Source: an uncultured Pelagibacteraceae bacterium
GTDB lineage: Bacteria; Pseudomonadota; Alphaproteobacteria; Pelagibacterales; Pelagibacteraceae
Assembly: GCA_902594915.1 (NCBI GenBank)
Contig: CACJOA010000001.1
Coordinates: 78,832 to 142,831 of the forward strand
DNA: 64,000 bases
Direction of reading: 5' to 3'
Under the pieces are notes generated by a model. The model worked only from the letters and a program-made list of their open reading frames with translations, had not been told where the DNA came from and did not search any database. The stretch's first letter is position 1; each line of letters starts with the position of its first letter. Shown piece by piece: positions 8,484 to 17,913 of the stretch. The position numbers and the translations under genes are program-made.

Positions 8484-8974
8484 TGTCAAATAAAATAATT
8501 TTAATAATATTTTTTATCTTTTCTTTTTCTTCAAATTCATTTTCCGCAGGTTCAAGTGGTGGGGACTCCTCCTCAACTAAAACAGATTACGATAAAGCTG
8601 TAACATTTGTTAAATCAGCAAAAAAATTTGAAAAAAAAGGTAAACTAGAAAAAGCAAAAAAAAACTATTCTAAAGCTCAACAACTTTTACTTAAGTATAA
8701 TAAAAAAAAGCCAAATAATCCTGATACGTTAAATTATCTTGGATTTACAACAAGAAAACTTGGTGATTATGAAAATGGTGAAAAATATTATCTTCAAGGG
8801 TTAGCTATAGACCCAAACCATATCGGTATAAATGAATATCTTGGAGAATTATACGTTGCCACTAAAAGACATAATTTGGCTGTCCAAAGATTAGAGGTTC
8901 TGAAAAATTGTAATTGTAAAGAATATGATGAACTTAAGGATATAATTGAAGGAAAAAAAGTTTCAAAATATTAA
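8483..8974 (+). CDS. Secreted TPR-repeat protein
   Basis: This is a 163-residue protein with an N-terminal signal peptide: a basic start, a hydrophobic core IILIIFFIFSFSSNSFSA, and probable cleavage after about residue 22. A low-complexity GSSGGDSSS stretch and two or three tetratricopeptide repeats follow (about residues 35-150, for example TLNYLGFTTRKLGDYENGEKYY). The C-terminus has a Cys pair in NCNCKEYDEL. It is probably a periplasmic scaffold of unknown partner. It is coupled to pxpA by a TAATG overlap, and its 3' end overlaps the convergent dctM by 4 nt. No specific function can be assigned. Confidence 0.8.
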   Translation: MSNKIILIIFFIFSFSSNSFSAGSSGGDSSSTKTDYDKAVTFVKSAKKFEKKGKLEKAKKNYSKAQQLLLKYNKKKPNNPDTLNYLGFTTRKLGDYENGEKYYLQGLAIDPNHIGINEYLGELYVATKRHNLAVQRLEVLKNCNCKEYDELKDIIEGKKVSKY

Positions 8975-10281
8975 TTTATATTTTGAACCATTTTTTCTGG
9001 CATCCAAAGAGCAATTTCAGGGAATATAACTACTAATATTACCGCAACTACCATTAACAAAAATAATGGGAAAGCACTTTTAGCGATAAAACCCATGTCT
9101 TTATTTGCCATACCTTGTAGTACAAATAGATTAAATCCAACAGGTGGGGTTATCTGAGCCATTTCTACAACGATTACTAAAAAAATTCCAAACCATATCA
9201 TGTCAAATCCAGCTTGCCTTATCATTGGTTCAATTATTGCCATAGTGAGAACTACAGCTGAAATACCGTCTAAAAACATTCCTAAAATTATATAAAAAAT
9301 CATTAGGACAAATATTAAAACATAAGGAGAAAGACTCATATTATTTATCCAGATTGCTAAATTCCTCGGCAAGCCAGTAAAGCCCATAGCCAGAGATAAA
9401 AATGTTGATCCAGCTAAAATAAAAGCAATCATACAAGAAGTTTTAGTGGCTCCAAGTAATGACTCCTTAAAATTCTTATAATTAAGACTTTTTTGAAAAA
9501 AAGAGAGTATCAATGCTCCAATAACACCTAGAGCAGCAGCCTCAGTTGCAGTTGCAATTCCAGCATAAATAGATCCAATAACTCCTATAATTAAAAAAAT
9601 AACAGGTAATAATTGTCTAGATCTTTTAAGTTTTTCGATGAAACTATACTCATCATCTAATTTAGGCATTTCATTTTTATGGATTAAAGACCAAAAAATT
9701 ACATATGACATAAATATAATAGCAATCATTATTCCTGGTATAATTCCGGCAATAAATAGTTTAGCAATAGACTCCTGAACTGTTACTCCATAAATAATTA
9801 AGATAATTGATGGTGGAATTAGAAGACCTAAAGTACCTGATCCAGCTAAAGTGCCAAGTAAAATTTTTTCTGGGTAATTTCTTTTACGCAGCTCAGGGAT
9901 AGACATTTTACCGACTGTAGCAACCGTCGCTGCAGATGAACCTGAAATTGCCGCAAAAAGAGCACATCCTACCACGTTTACATGAACTAAACCGCCAGGT
10001 AGTTTTTGCATCCAAGGTGATAATCCTTTAAATAAGTTTTCAGACAGTTGGGTTCTAAACAGTATTTCTCCCATCCACACAAACAATGGTAAGGCTGTTA
10101 GTGTCCACGACGAAGAAGTTCCCCATATAGTAGTTGCCATAGCGTCACCAACTGGTCTTGAGGTAAAAATCATCATACCTAATGCTGAAACACCAATCAT
10201 GCTTATGGCTACCCAAATGCCAGAGCCAAGAAAAAATAGTAAGATGCTTATAAAAAAAATTATCAAAAAAATTTCAGTCAT
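8971..10281 (-). CDS. TRAP transporter large permease (DctM type)
   Basis: This is the large membrane subunit of a tripartite ATP-independent periplasmic transporter, which couples solute uptake to a sodium or proton gradient. It has 436 residues with about 12 transmembrane segments. Family motifs include GMFLDGISAVVLTMAIIEP near the C-terminal third and QITPPVGFNLFVLQG. The start overlaps the small permease stop by 8 nt. The order dctP-(hairpin)-dctQ-dctM is typical. The substrate is not predictable, although organic acids are common for this family. Confidence 0.94.
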   Translation of the reverse strand: MTEIFLIIFFISILLFFLGSGIWVAISMIGVSALGMMIFTSRPVGDAMATTIWGTSSSWTLTALPLFVWMGEILFRTQLSENLFKGLSPWMQKLPGGLVHVNVVGCALFAAISGSSAATVATVGKMSIPELRKRNYPEKILLGTLAGSGTLGLLIPPSIILIIYGVTVQESIAKLFIAGIIPGIMIAIIFMSYVIFWSLIHKNEMPKLDDEYSFIEKLKRSRQLLPVIFLIIGVIGSIYAGIATATEAAALGVIGALILSFFQKSLNYKNFKESLLGATKTSCMIAFILAGSTFLSLAMGFTGLPRNLAIWINNMSLSPYVLIFVLMIFYIILGMFLDGISAVVLTMAIIEPMIRQAGFDMIWFGIFLVIVVEMAQITPPVGFNLFVLQGMANKDMGFIAKSAFPLFLLMVVAVILVVIFPEIALWMPEKMVQNIN

Positions 10282-10762
10282 TTTTACAAATTATCTTTTT
10301 TATAAATTGATGTAATATACATACGAAAAATAAAGAAGATCCTAAAGCTACACTAGTCTGAGGAATCCAAATTAAGATCTCATCGGCTCCTTCACTGCGT
10401 TCTTTAAATTGAAATGAAATAATAAGCATCTTAATAAAATAAAAAGCTAAATATCCGGAAAAAAAACTTGTTATTAAAAAACACCAAATTTCCAAAAAAT
10501 ATCTATTTATACCTTTTGCTTTTTCTAAAAATAGAGTTATTCTGATATGACTCCCCTCAACAAAAGTATAGGATAAAGCAAAAAAAGATGCGGATGCCAT
10601 ACAGTAACCTGAATATTCCGCTAATCCTCTTATATAAAAATTAAAAATTCTTGAACTTATTCCAATAAGAATAAAAATTGCTACCATTATTAAAAAAAAA
10701 GCAGCTATGAAACCAGAAATCTTATAGGTTTTATTTAAACTTTTATCTAATAAGTTTAACAT
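10274..10762 (-). CDS. TRAP transporter small permease (DctQ type)
   Basis: This is the four-helix membrane subunit that pairs with the DctM-type permease. It has 162 residues with hydrophobic segments at about 17-38, 50-68, 90-112 and 132-155. The DctQ-like features are the loop after helix 2 (ALSYTFVEGSHIRITLFLEKA) and the short basic C-terminus. Upstream lies the stem-loop that separates it from dctP, so its expression probably depends on read-through from dctP. Confidence 0.9.
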   Translation of the reverse strand: MLNLLDKSLNKTYKISGFIAAFFLIMVAIFILIGISSRIFNFYIRGLAEYSGYCMASASFFALSYTFVEGSHIRITLFLEKAKGINRYFLEIWCFLITSFFSGYLAFYFIKMLIISFQFKERSEGADEILIWIPQTSVALGSSLFFVCILHQFIKKIICKND

Positions 10763-10769
10763 GATAAGT

Positions 10770-10804
10770 AAAAGGCTATCTTAAATTAAGTAAGATAGCC
10801 TTTT
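10770..10804 (-). terminator. Stem-loop between dctP and dctQ (partial terminator or 3' stabiliser)
   Basis: A perfect 14-bp inverted repeat (AAAAGGCTATCTTA / TAAGATAGCCTTTT) has a 7-nt loop and starts 9 nt after the dctP stop. On the minus strand it ends in a short T run. No separate promoter for dctQM is apparent, so it more likely raises the dctP:dctQM mRNA ratio than fully terminates. Confidence 0.75.
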
Positions 10805-10812
10805 ATAAAAGA

Positions 10813-11787
10813 TTAATATTTGAATGCTGATAATACAGATGCACCTCTTGAGCCAGCTTTAGATGTCCATTCTTTTGCCATGGTCGCTCCAACTTTTTCA
10901 AAATGTGACCTTAGAGTAGAATTTACTTTACCGACAACCATACCTGCAGCAGCTAAAGCCTTCTTATCCGCAACATTTCCTTGTTTCGATAACTGCCAAC
11001 CTTTTCTCTCAGCTAGAGCAGCTTCTTTCATTACAAGTTCCTGTGTTTCTTTATCTAGGCTATTCCAAGACTTTTTATTTACAATTACCATATTTTTAGG
11101 AAACCAAGCAGCAATATCATAAAAATATTTCACACCATTTTCCCAAATCTTTTTATTTTTACCTGTTGTAGGAGACGTGATCATACTTTCAACTGCACCT
11201 GTTGAAAATGCTTGGCTTATTTCCGCAGCCTCTATTTTTGTAGGGGCCATACCTGTCAATTCTGCAATTCTAATTGTAGCAGAGTTGTAAGCTCTAAATT
11301 TTAAACCTTTTAAATCAGAAACAGAATTTATTTCTTTTTTGCTGTACAAACCTTGAGCTGGCCAAGGAACTGCATATAAAAAAATAAGTCCTTTAGAATC
11401 TAAACTCTTAACAATTTCAGGTTTTGAAGCCTTATATAACTTCATCGCATCTGAATAAGATGTTGCAAGAAAGGGTTGTGAATCTACCTCAAGTAAAGGA
11501 TCTTCTTTACCTAAGGCGGACATAAATCTTTCACCAATTTGAGCCTGTCCTGTTCTCACTGCTCTAAATATTTCTCCCCCTTTAAACAAAGATCCTCCTG
11601 GATGAGTGACAATAGTTAGTTTTCCACCACTCTTTTTTGAAACATTGTTAGCAAATTCAGTAGCGTTTGCAGAATGAAAGTTTCCAGCTCCATAAGCAAG
11701 CGCCATGTCCCATTTTTCTGCAATAGCAATATTAATTGACAAAATCAATGATGCTAAAACAGTGAATAAATATTTTATTAATTTCAT
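10813..11787 (-). CDS. TRAP transporter substrate-binding protein (DctP type)
   Basis: This is the periplasmic solute-binding component of the TRAP system, 324 residues. An N-terminal signal peptide ends at about residue 23 (LILSINIAIAEKW). The DctP fold is recognisable from GGSLFKGGEIFRAVRTGQAQIG, the hinge motif LKGLKFRAYNS with its ligand-contact arginine, and AFSTGAVESMITSP. A strong ribosome site, GGAGG, lies 5 nt before the ATG, consistent with high expression. It is the first gene of the operon, followed by a stem-loop and then dctQM. Ligand unknown. Confidence 0.94.
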   Translation of the reverse strand: MKLIKYLFTVLASLILSINIAIAEKWDMALAYGAGNFHSANATEFANNVSKKSGGKLTIVTHPGGSLFKGGEIFRAVRTGQAQIGERFMSALGKEDPLLEVDSQPFLATSYSDAMKLYKASKPEIVKSLDSKGLIFLYAVPWPAQGLYSKKEINSVSDLKGLKFRAYNSATIRIAELTGMAPTKIEAAEISQAFSTGAVESMITSPTTGKNKKIWENGVKYFYDIAAWFPKNMVIVNKKSWNSLDKETQELVMKEAALAERKGWQLSKQGNVADKKALAAAGMVVGKVNSTLRSHFEKVGATMAKEWTSKAGSRGASVLSAFKY

Positions 11788-11899
11788 TAATCCTCCATTT
11801 TTTTTTAAATCATTTCATTATGTATTCTAATTTTAATCAATAAAAAAATTTACTACTTTTAATTGAATTATCTATTTTTTTAATTAAAATATTATTATT

Positions 11900-12511
11900 T
11901 TGTTAGAAGAAACACTCATATTAGTTCAAATTATATTTATTGATATAATTCTTGCTGCTGACAACGCTATAATCATAGGTCTGATTGCTGCAAATTTTGT
12001 ACCAAAAAATAGAAGACAGATAATTCTTTGGGGCGTTGCTGGAGCTCTAGTGTTTAAAATAATCTTTGCCTTATTTGCTACTTATTTATTTAAGTTTTAT
12101 TTCATAAAGATTATAGGAGGGTTATTATTAATCTGGATTGTTAATGACTTAAGAAAAGATTTATTTGAAATAAAAAAAATTAAGTCACCTACAAAAAAAT
12201 CAAAAGAACCTTCTTTTATAAGAAGTATATACAAAGTTCTTTTTGCAGATATTACTATAAGTTTTGATAATGTAATTGGTGTTGTTGGTGCATCAAAGGG
12301 ACATTTTGGTTTTATGATATTTGGTTTAGTACTATCTGTAATTCTAACTGGAGCACTTGCGACAGTATTGGCAAATTATATTCAAAAACACCTTTGGATC
12401 GCTTATATTGGTTTAGGTTTTATTCTATTGGTAGCCATTCAATTAGTAATTGGAGGTTTGGTAGACCTGGATATCTTGTCAATAAATGAAAACTTTAAAA
12501 AATATTTTTAA
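11900..12511 (+). CDS. TerC-family membrane protein (YjbE type)
   Basis: This is an integral membrane protein of 203 residues with about seven helices. It carries the TerC-family repeat: DIILAADNAIIIG near residue 16 and ADITISFDNVIGVVGAS near residue 115, with conserved Asp and Asn within the membrane. Relatives of YjbE type are linked to metal (manganese) export. The start is TTG at 11900, and no better ATG precedes the first helix. The 3' end overlaps the convergent panB by 4 nt. It is divergent from dctP across a 112-bp AT-rich region. Confidence 0.88.
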   Translation: MLEETLILVQIIFIDIILAADNAIIIGLIAANFVPKNRRQIILWGVAGALVFKIIFALFATYLFKFYFIKIIGGLLLIWIVNDLRKDLFEIKKIKSPTKKSKEPSFIRSIYKVLFADITISFDNVIGVVGASKGHFGFMIFGLVLSVILTGALATVLANYIQKHLWIAYIGLGFILLVAIQLVIGGLVDLDILSINENFKKYF

Positions 12512-13284
12512 TAAGAATATTTTTTTGTTGGATACTTTTGTGATTTAACTTCTTTTTTAAACCTTAGAACTGAAGAATTAATTATTTTTTTTATATTAAC
12601 ATATTTTTTTACAAATCTAATCTTTGCATTGGTCAAACCTAATATATCATCCGTAACCAAGACTTGACCATCACAATAAACAGAGGCTCCAATTCCAATA
12701 GTTGGTATTTTTATAGAACTAGAAATTTCTTTTGAGATATTGCCATATATGCACTCTAAAACTATTCCAAAAGCACCACTCTTCTCTAACGCTTTTGCAT
12801 CTTTAAATAATCTGTTTTTTTCTTTTTCAGATTTTCCAACTGATTTGAATTTTCCTTTCATGGTTTGAGGAGTAACTCCAATATGACCTAAAACTGGAAT
12901 CTTATTTTTCACCAAATGATTAACTATATTTTTAACTCTTGTTCCCCCTTCTATCTTAACTGCATCACATTTAGTTTCTTTAATTGCTCTCTTTGAATTT
13001 TTTAAAGCTTCTTTTTTATTTCTGTATGTGTTGTATGGAAGATCAATTACTAAAAGGCTTTTTTTAACTCCCATTCTAACACTTTTTGTATGATCTAACA
13101 TCATTCTAAGATCTACTTTTCTAGTAGTATCAAAATTATAAAGTACTGAGCCCAGTGAATCTCCAACCAAGACTATATCCACATGCTTATCTAATATCTC
13201 AGCTATATTTTTTGAATAAGCAGTAAGACAAACAATCTTTGATTTATTTTTTTTTTTAATAATTTTTTTTATTTTATTAATCAT
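12508..13284 (-). CDS. panB: 3-methyl-2-oxobutanoate hydroxymethyltransferase
   Basis: PanB adds a hydroxymethyl group from 5,10-methylene-THF to alpha-ketoisovalerate, the first committed step of pantothenate synthesis. It has 258 residues. The family motifs are VGDSLGSVLYN with the Mg-binding Asp, AVKIEGG, VLGHIGVTPQ, GAFGIVLE and PTIGIGAS. The start overlaps the guaA stop by one base. It is the last gene of the long psd-to-panB run. panC is not in the window. Confidence 0.96.
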   Translation of the reverse strand: MINKIKKIIKKKNKSKIVCLTAYSKNIAEILDKHVDIVLVGDSLGSVLYNFDTTRKVDLRMMLDHTKSVRMGVKKSLLVIDLPYNTYRNKKEALKNSKRAIKETKCDAVKIEGGTRVKNIVNHLVKNKIPVLGHIGVTPQTMKGKFKSVGKSEKEKNRLFKDAKALEKSGAFGIVLECIYGNISKEISSSIKIPTIGIGASVYCDGQVLVTDDILGLTNAKIRFVKKYVNIKKIINSSVLRFKKEVKSQKYPTKKYSY

Positions 13285-14846
13285 TATTCTAGTTCTATTG
13301 TACTTGGCGGTTTTGATGTTATATCGTAAACTACCCTATTGATACCTTTTATATTATTAATTATCTTATTTGAGACAAACTGCATAAAACTTTTAGAAAA
13401 ATTATAAGTATCAGCCGTCATTCCATCCTCTGATGTTATTGCTCTTAATAAACATATATATTCATAAGTTCTATTATCACCCATTACACCAACAGTTTTT
13501 ACTGGAAGTAAAGCAGCATATGCTTGCCATATCTTAGCGTATAGATTTTGTTCCTTTAGTGTATTAATAAAAATATAATCAGCATCTTTCAAAATTTTTA
13601 TTTTATCTTTTGTTATTTCCCCAGGCATCCTTATTGCTAAACCTGGTCCTGGGAAAGGGTGTCTTAACACGATTTCCTTTGATAATTTAAGTTCTAATCC
13701 TAGTTTTCTTACCTCATCTTTAAATAGTAATCTTAAAGGTTCTATCAACTTTAATTTCATCTTTTTTGGTAGACCACCAACATTATGATGAGATTTTATT
13801 TTTGAAGTTTGACTTCCAGTAACTGACTTGCTCTCAATTAAATCTGGATAAAGAGTTCCTTGAGCTAAGTATTTTACGTTTTTTATCTTTTTAGCGTAGT
13901 TTTCAAAAATTTTAATAAATAAATTTCCTATTATCTTTCTTTTTTTTTCTGGGTCTGAAATTCTTTTAAGTTTATTTAGAAATAAATTTTTCGCATCCAC
14001 ATAAATTATATTGATTTTAAATTTTTCTTTAAATGTTTTAATAACCTGTTTTTCCTCATTTTTTCTTAATAGACCATTATTGACAAAAACACAGGTTAGT
14101 TGGTTGCCAATCGCATTATGCAATAATTTTGCAACAACACTACTATCAACACCTCCAGATAATGCACAAATTACTTTTGAATTTCCAACTTCATTTTTTA
14201 TATTTCTAATTAGCAGTTTTTTCTGATTTTTTGATAACCAGTTTTTCTTCATCTCACATATAGAAAAAACAAAATTTTTTAAAATTATTTTCCCTTTTTT
14301 GGTGTGGGTTACCTCTGGATGAAATTGAATTCCATAAAAGTTTTTTGATAAATTTTCTACAATAGAAAATTTAGATGTTTCAGTTTTTGCAATAACTTTA
14401 AATCCTTTAGCTAACTTTGTTACCTCATCAGCATGACTCATCCAGACATTATTTGATCCATCTTTATTAAAAAAGTTTTTGGTTAACTTACTTTTATTTA
14501 ATCTTCTCAATTTTGCTAAACCAAATTCTCTATTTTTAGCTTTTTTGACCTTTCCACCTAATTCTTTTGATATGACTTGATGACCAAAACAAATTCCTAA
14601 AATTGGTTTTTTCCATTTAAAAATTTTATTGTTAAACTTTACTTTTTTTGATTGATAAACATTTAAAGGTCCGCCTGATAAAATTATTCCTTTAATTTGT
14701 GAGTTTTCAAATTTTGAATTTAATTTTTTGTGACTAATGATCTCCGAAAAAACTCCTAATTCTCTTATCCTTCTTGCTATAAGTTGTGTAAACTGAGATC
14801 CAAAATCTATTATTAAGATTTTGTTTAAGTTTTGATCAAGACTCAT
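13284..14846 (-). CDS. guaA: GMP synthase (glutamine-hydrolysing)
   Basis: GuaA converts XMP to GMP using glutamine and ATP. At 520 residues it has the full two-domain layout: a class I glutamine amidotransferase with nucleophile Cys in GICFGHQ (about residue 85) and FHPEVTHT, then the ATP-pyrophosphatase loop SGGVDSS (about residue 230), and the C-terminal dimerisation part ending in KPPSTIELE, close to the canonical terminus. It overlaps the upstream TPR gene by 11 nt. guaB is two genes upstream, so both steps from IMP to GMP are co-transcribed. Confidence 0.98.
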   Translation of the reverse strand: MSLDQNLNKILIIDFGSQFTQLIARRIRELGVFSEIISHKKLNSKFENSQIKGIILSGGPLNVYQSKKVKFNNKIFKWKKPILGICFGHQVISKELGGKVKKAKNREFGLAKLRRLNKSKLTKNFFNKDGSNNVWMSHADEVTKLAKGFKVIAKTETSKFSIVENLSKNFYGIQFHPEVTHTKKGKIILKNFVFSICEMKKNWLSKNQKKLLIRNIKNEVGNSKVICALSGGVDSSVVAKLLHNAIGNQLTCVFVNNGLLRKNEEKQVIKTFKEKFKINIIYVDAKNLFLNKLKRISDPEKKRKIIGNLFIKIFENYAKKIKNVKYLAQGTLYPDLIESKSVTGSQTSKIKSHHNVGGLPKKMKLKLIEPLRLLFKDEVRKLGLELKLSKEIVLRHPFPGPGLAIRMPGEITKDKIKILKDADYIFINTLKEQNLYAKIWQAYAALLPVKTVGVMGDNRTYEYICLLRAITSEDGMTADTYNFSKSFMQFVSNKIINNIKGINRVVYDITSKPPSTIELE

Positions 14847-15276
14847 TATTAATTGGTTCTAAATTTGAAAGCTTTTCTAAGATATCTTTGTTTTCATCAC
14901 ACAATTTTTTACATACCTTTTCAAAAGTTTTTGATAATTTTTTTACTTTAGAATAATTTGATTTTTCTAAAGCTATTTTGATAGACATTAAAATTGCTTC
15001 TTCATTATCTGGCTCGATTAATAAAGTTGTCTCTAGGTTTTTTTCTTCATTAATTTGATCCTCTTCTATATTATAAATTTTAGCTAAATATAAATAAGAA
15101 TTTGAGTCTTTTGGATTAAAAACAATACTTCTTTCAAACATAAATCGCGCGTCTTCATACTTTTTATTTTTGTAAAACTCTAAACCCTTATTAAAGAAAT
15201 TTTCACTTGCTAATGCATTACTAAAAATTATTTTTATAAAAAAAAAGAGGAATAAAAATTTTTTAAGTTTATTCAT
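14836..15276 (-). CDS. Small exported TPR-like protein
   Basis: This is a 146-residue protein with an N-terminal hydrophobic signal ([19 protein letters not shown], probable cleavage near residue 23), then TPR-like helices: [33 protein letters not shown] and a second repeat around residue 80. It sits between guaB and guaA with one-base and 11-nt overlaps, so it is translated with purine genes. The operon does not suggest a shared function. I do not recognise a characterised homologue. Confidence 0.75.
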   Translation of the reverse strand: MNKLKKFLFLFFFIKIIFSNALASENFFNKGLEFYKNKKYEDARFMFERSIVFNPKDSNSYLYLAKIYNIEEDQINEEKNLETTLLIEPDNEEAILMSIKIALEKSNYSKVKKLSKTFEKVCKKLCDENKDILEKLSNLEPINNES

Positions 15277-16352
15277 TAATATTTACTTTCATTTTTAATT
15301 ATATCTACATTATGAACCATGCTCTCATAAAATCCAGCTTTTGTAATTTTTACAAATTTAGGTTGATGCCTTAGATATTTTATTTGAGATGAGCCAAGAT
15401 ATCCCATGGATGATCTTAGACCACCGATTAATTTAAAGATTATATCTTTCACATTACCCTTGTATTTTGAAAAACCTTCTACACCTTCAGGAACATATTT
15501 TGAATTGTCTTTTTGTTTAGATTGAAAATACCTATCTGCTGAACCTTTATTCATTGCCCCTACAGATCCCATTCCTCTAAAGCTTTTGAATAATTTACCA
15601 TTTCTTTTTATTAATTTACCAGGTGTTTCATCGGTACCAGCAAATAGAGATCCTATCATCACAGCATCAGCTCCAGCAGCAAAAGCCTTTGCAAGATCAC
15701 CAGAATACTTAATACCACCATCTGAAATAATTTTAACTTTTTTATTTTTTATACCATTTCTGACATTAAGAATTGCACTTAATTGAGGAACTCCAATACC
15801 GGCTACTAATCGCGTTGTACAAATTGAACCTGGTCCTATTCCCACTTTAATCACATCTACTCCCAATTTAAGTAAAAATTTTGCAGCCTCTGGTGTTGCA
15901 ATATTACCAGCACACAAAGCGGTATTCTGATTTTTATTTTTTTTAATAAACTTTATTATTTCTGAAACTTTTTTAGTATGTCCATGCGCTGTATCTACAA
16001 CTATCATATCAATTTTTTCTTTTAAAATAGCTTCAGCTCTTTTAAATTCACTAGGTCCTGCTCCTACTGCAGCACCAACTAACAATTTTTTTTCTTTTAC
16101 TTTTCTAATTTCTGAAATTTGTTTTTTAATTTCTAAATTTCTATGAATAATTCCTAATCCACCAGTTTTTGCTATTGCGATAGCCATTTTACTTTCTGTG
16201 ACAGTATCCATTGCTGAAGAAAGAAGAGGAATATTTAATTTTAATGTTTTTGTTAATTTAATACTAGTATCTACCTCAGAAGGCAATATTTCTGAGTATT
16301 TCGGAACTAACGTTACATCATCAAAGGTGAGTGCTTCTTTTATAGGAACCAT
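15276..16352 (-). CDS. guaB: IMP dehydrogenase lacking the CBS (Bateman) module
   Basis: IMPDH oxidises IMP to XMP with NAD+, the rate-limiting step towards GMP. Catalytic Cys178 is in GPGSICTTR, and the mobile flap shows SADRYFQ and VPEGVEG, which favours IMPDH over GMP reductase. The protein has 358 residues; the usual length is about 485. The missing part is exactly the two CBS domains: GGLGIIHRN...EIRKVK joins [11 protein letters not shown] directly at about residues 86-90. ATP/GTP control through the Bateman module should therefore be absent. Coding is intact, with no frameshift. Confidence 0.95.
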   Translation of the reverse strand: MVPIKEALTFDDVTLVPKYSEILPSEVDTSIKLTKTLKLNIPLLSSAMDTVTESKMAIAIAKTGGLGIIHRNLEIKKQISEIRKVKEKKLLVGAAVGAGPSEFKRAEAILKEKIDMIVVDTAHGHTKKVSEIIKFIKKNKNQNTALCAGNIATPEAAKFLLKLGVDVIKVGIGPGSICTTRLVAGIGVPQLSAILNVRNGIKNKKVKIISDGGIKYSGDLAKAFAAGADAVMIGSLFAGTDETPGKLIKRNGKLFKSFRGMGSVGAMNKGSADRYFQSKQKDNSKYVPEGVEGFSKYKGNVKDIIFKLIGGLRSSMGYLGSSQIKYLRHQPKFVKITKAGFYESMVHNVDIIKNESKY

Positions 16353-16389
16353 AATCTTTTATATACGATTCCTTTAAAATTTAAAGAAA

Positions 16390-17001
16390 CTATCTAAGTT
16401 TTTTGCAAATTATAAAACTTTCTTTAGAATCTTTTCTACTAGACTTTGGTTTAAAAACCTTTACTTCTTTAAAAATCTCTTTTCCGAGTGCGACAATTTC
16501 ATTAAACGTACTTCCCATAAATATTTTTGATACAAAAACTCCATTTTTTGACAAAACATCCTTAGAAAAAATCATAGCTTCCTTACATAGCTCACCCGTT
16601 TGAATAGAATCTACATTTTTTATTCCAGTTGTATTGACTGCCATATCAGAAATTACAATATCTAAACAAGTGTTTATATGTTTTTTTATTAAATCCTTAA
16701 CACTCATCTCTGTAAAATCTCCTTTAATTTGAGTAGTATTCTTTATTTTTTCCATTTCTTTAAGATCAACAGAGATTATTTTTCCATTTCTTACAACTTT
16801 TGCGGCATATTGAGACCAACTTCCAGGAGCTGCCCCAATGTCTATTATACTTTTTCCATTTTTAAAGATCTTAAATTTCTCATCAATTTCAATTAACTTA
16901 TAAACAGATCTTGCTCTATAACCATCTACTTTGGATTGACGTACATAAGTATCCCGTCTCTGTTTATTAACCCAATTTTTTGAAATTTTATTTTTTTTCA
17001 A
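16390..17001 (-). CDS. rlmE: 23S rRNA (uridine-2'-O-)methyltransferase RlmE
   Basis: This is an FtsJ-type SAM-dependent methyltransferase that modifies a uridine in the peptidyl-transferase A loop of 23S rRNA late in ribosome assembly. It has 203 residues. The SAM motif is DIGAAPGSWSQYA near residue 57. The catalytic Asp lies in VISDMAVNTTG, and the lysine-rich N-terminus RRDTYVRQSKVDGYRARSVYKL is typical. It starts immediately after the upstream glycosyltransferase-like gene and is followed by guaB after 37 nt. Confidence 0.95.
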   Translation of the reverse strand: MKKNKISKNWVNKQRRDTYVRQSKVDGYRARSVYKLIEIDEKFKIFKNGKSIIDIGAAPGSWSQYAAKVVRNGKIISVDLKEMEKIKNTTQIKGDFTEMSVKDLIKKHINTCLDIVISDMAVNTTGIKNVDSIQTGELCKEAMIFSKDVLSKNGVFVSKIFMGSTFNEIVALGKEIFKEVKVFKPKSSRKDSKESFIICKKLR

Positions 17002-17913
17002 TTAAGTATTATATCTTAAACTTTTTGTAATTTTTTTATTATCTAAGGTTTGAATTTCAATCTTTATACTTTTATCAACTCTCATATCTTTTCCATCTTT
17101 CCAAATACCTGCAGCAAGATGCATAATTCCTATTTTATAATTTGGTAAATATGGCTCAACAAATGTTTGATTAAGTTCATCAAACTTTGGCAATAAATTA
17201 CTTGTTAACCAATTGCAGTTTAACGGTAAAAATTCAGTTTCTAAATCATCAATATATACCGATATATTAATCGCCAATCCCTCAGATCCAAAAATATTAC
17301 CTGCTTTTAAAGTTTTAGATAAATTATTTTGCCAAATTTCCCATGCCCTAGAGTTCTTTTCCAAAGAAAATACTCCAATATTTATATGTGGTGCAAAAGC
17401 AAGTTTTCTAGCTTTTGCATAACCAATATTTGATTTAATTGCATGTTTAAAATTTTGAGACTTTATAATAGCTATTTTACCAAACAACCAATTTACTTTT
17501 GAGGTTATTTTATATCCGGGGCCTATTGTTTGAGTAATTCCGAGTTTTCCACCTTCACTAGCCTTAAAATATAGCTCCACACTATTCCAGTCATTTACCC
17601 ATGCATCACAGTCTATCCAAAGGTATTTTTCATAACTTGGAAAATATTTTGGTAAAAAAGCCCTAGAGACCTGACTTTTTAGCCATTCTTTGCCTTTTAC
17701 TTTAAATTCAGGAACTTCAATGTCCCATTCAGCAGATTCAATTTTATCAACTTTTTTTAATAATATCTCTTTTTGATCGTGAGTTAATCCTGCATCTAAA
17801 ATACAAATTGCAATATTTTCGCTCTCTTTAAATCTTTTTATTGAATCAATTAGTTCCTCTAGAAGTGGAAAATAATTACTATCAGCTAATGAGACAATTG
17901 CATTTTTTTTCAT
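17002..17913 (-). CDS. GT8-like nucleotide-sugar transferase, unknown substrate
   Basis: This is a 303-residue soluble protein without signal or membrane segments. It starts with a Rossmann-like strand NAIVSLADSNYFPLLEELI and carries YEKYLWIDCDAWVND at about residues 93-107, which resembles the DxD metal/nucleotide-sugar site of GT-A glycosyltransferases such as family 8. A later HINIGVFSL and C-terminal IGIMHLAAGIWK also fit GT8-like folds. It is embedded between pssA (one-base overlap) and rlmE (adjacent). A role in modifying a lipid or envelope molecule is only suggested by pssA and psd next door. Confidence 0.6.
   Translation of the reverse strand: MKKNAIVSLADSNYFPLLEELIDSIKRFKESENIAICILDAGLTHDQKEILLKKVDKIESAEWDIEVPEFKVKGKEWLKSQVSRAFLPKYFPSYEKYLWIDCDAWVNDWNSVELYFKASEGGKLGITQTIGPGYKITSKVNWLFGKIAIIKSQNFKHAIKSNIGYAKARKLAFAPHINIGVFSLEKNSRAWEIWQNNLSKTLKAGNIFGSEGLAINISVYIDDLETEFLPLNCNWLTSNLLPKFDELNQTFVEPYLPNYKIGIMHLAAGIWKDGKDMRVDKSIKIEIQTLDNKKITKSLRYNT

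Noticed and set aside
10820-11122. A 100-codon open frame antisense to dctP
   Set aside because: Lies wholly within a well-supported binding-protein gene and has no ribosome site or domain.
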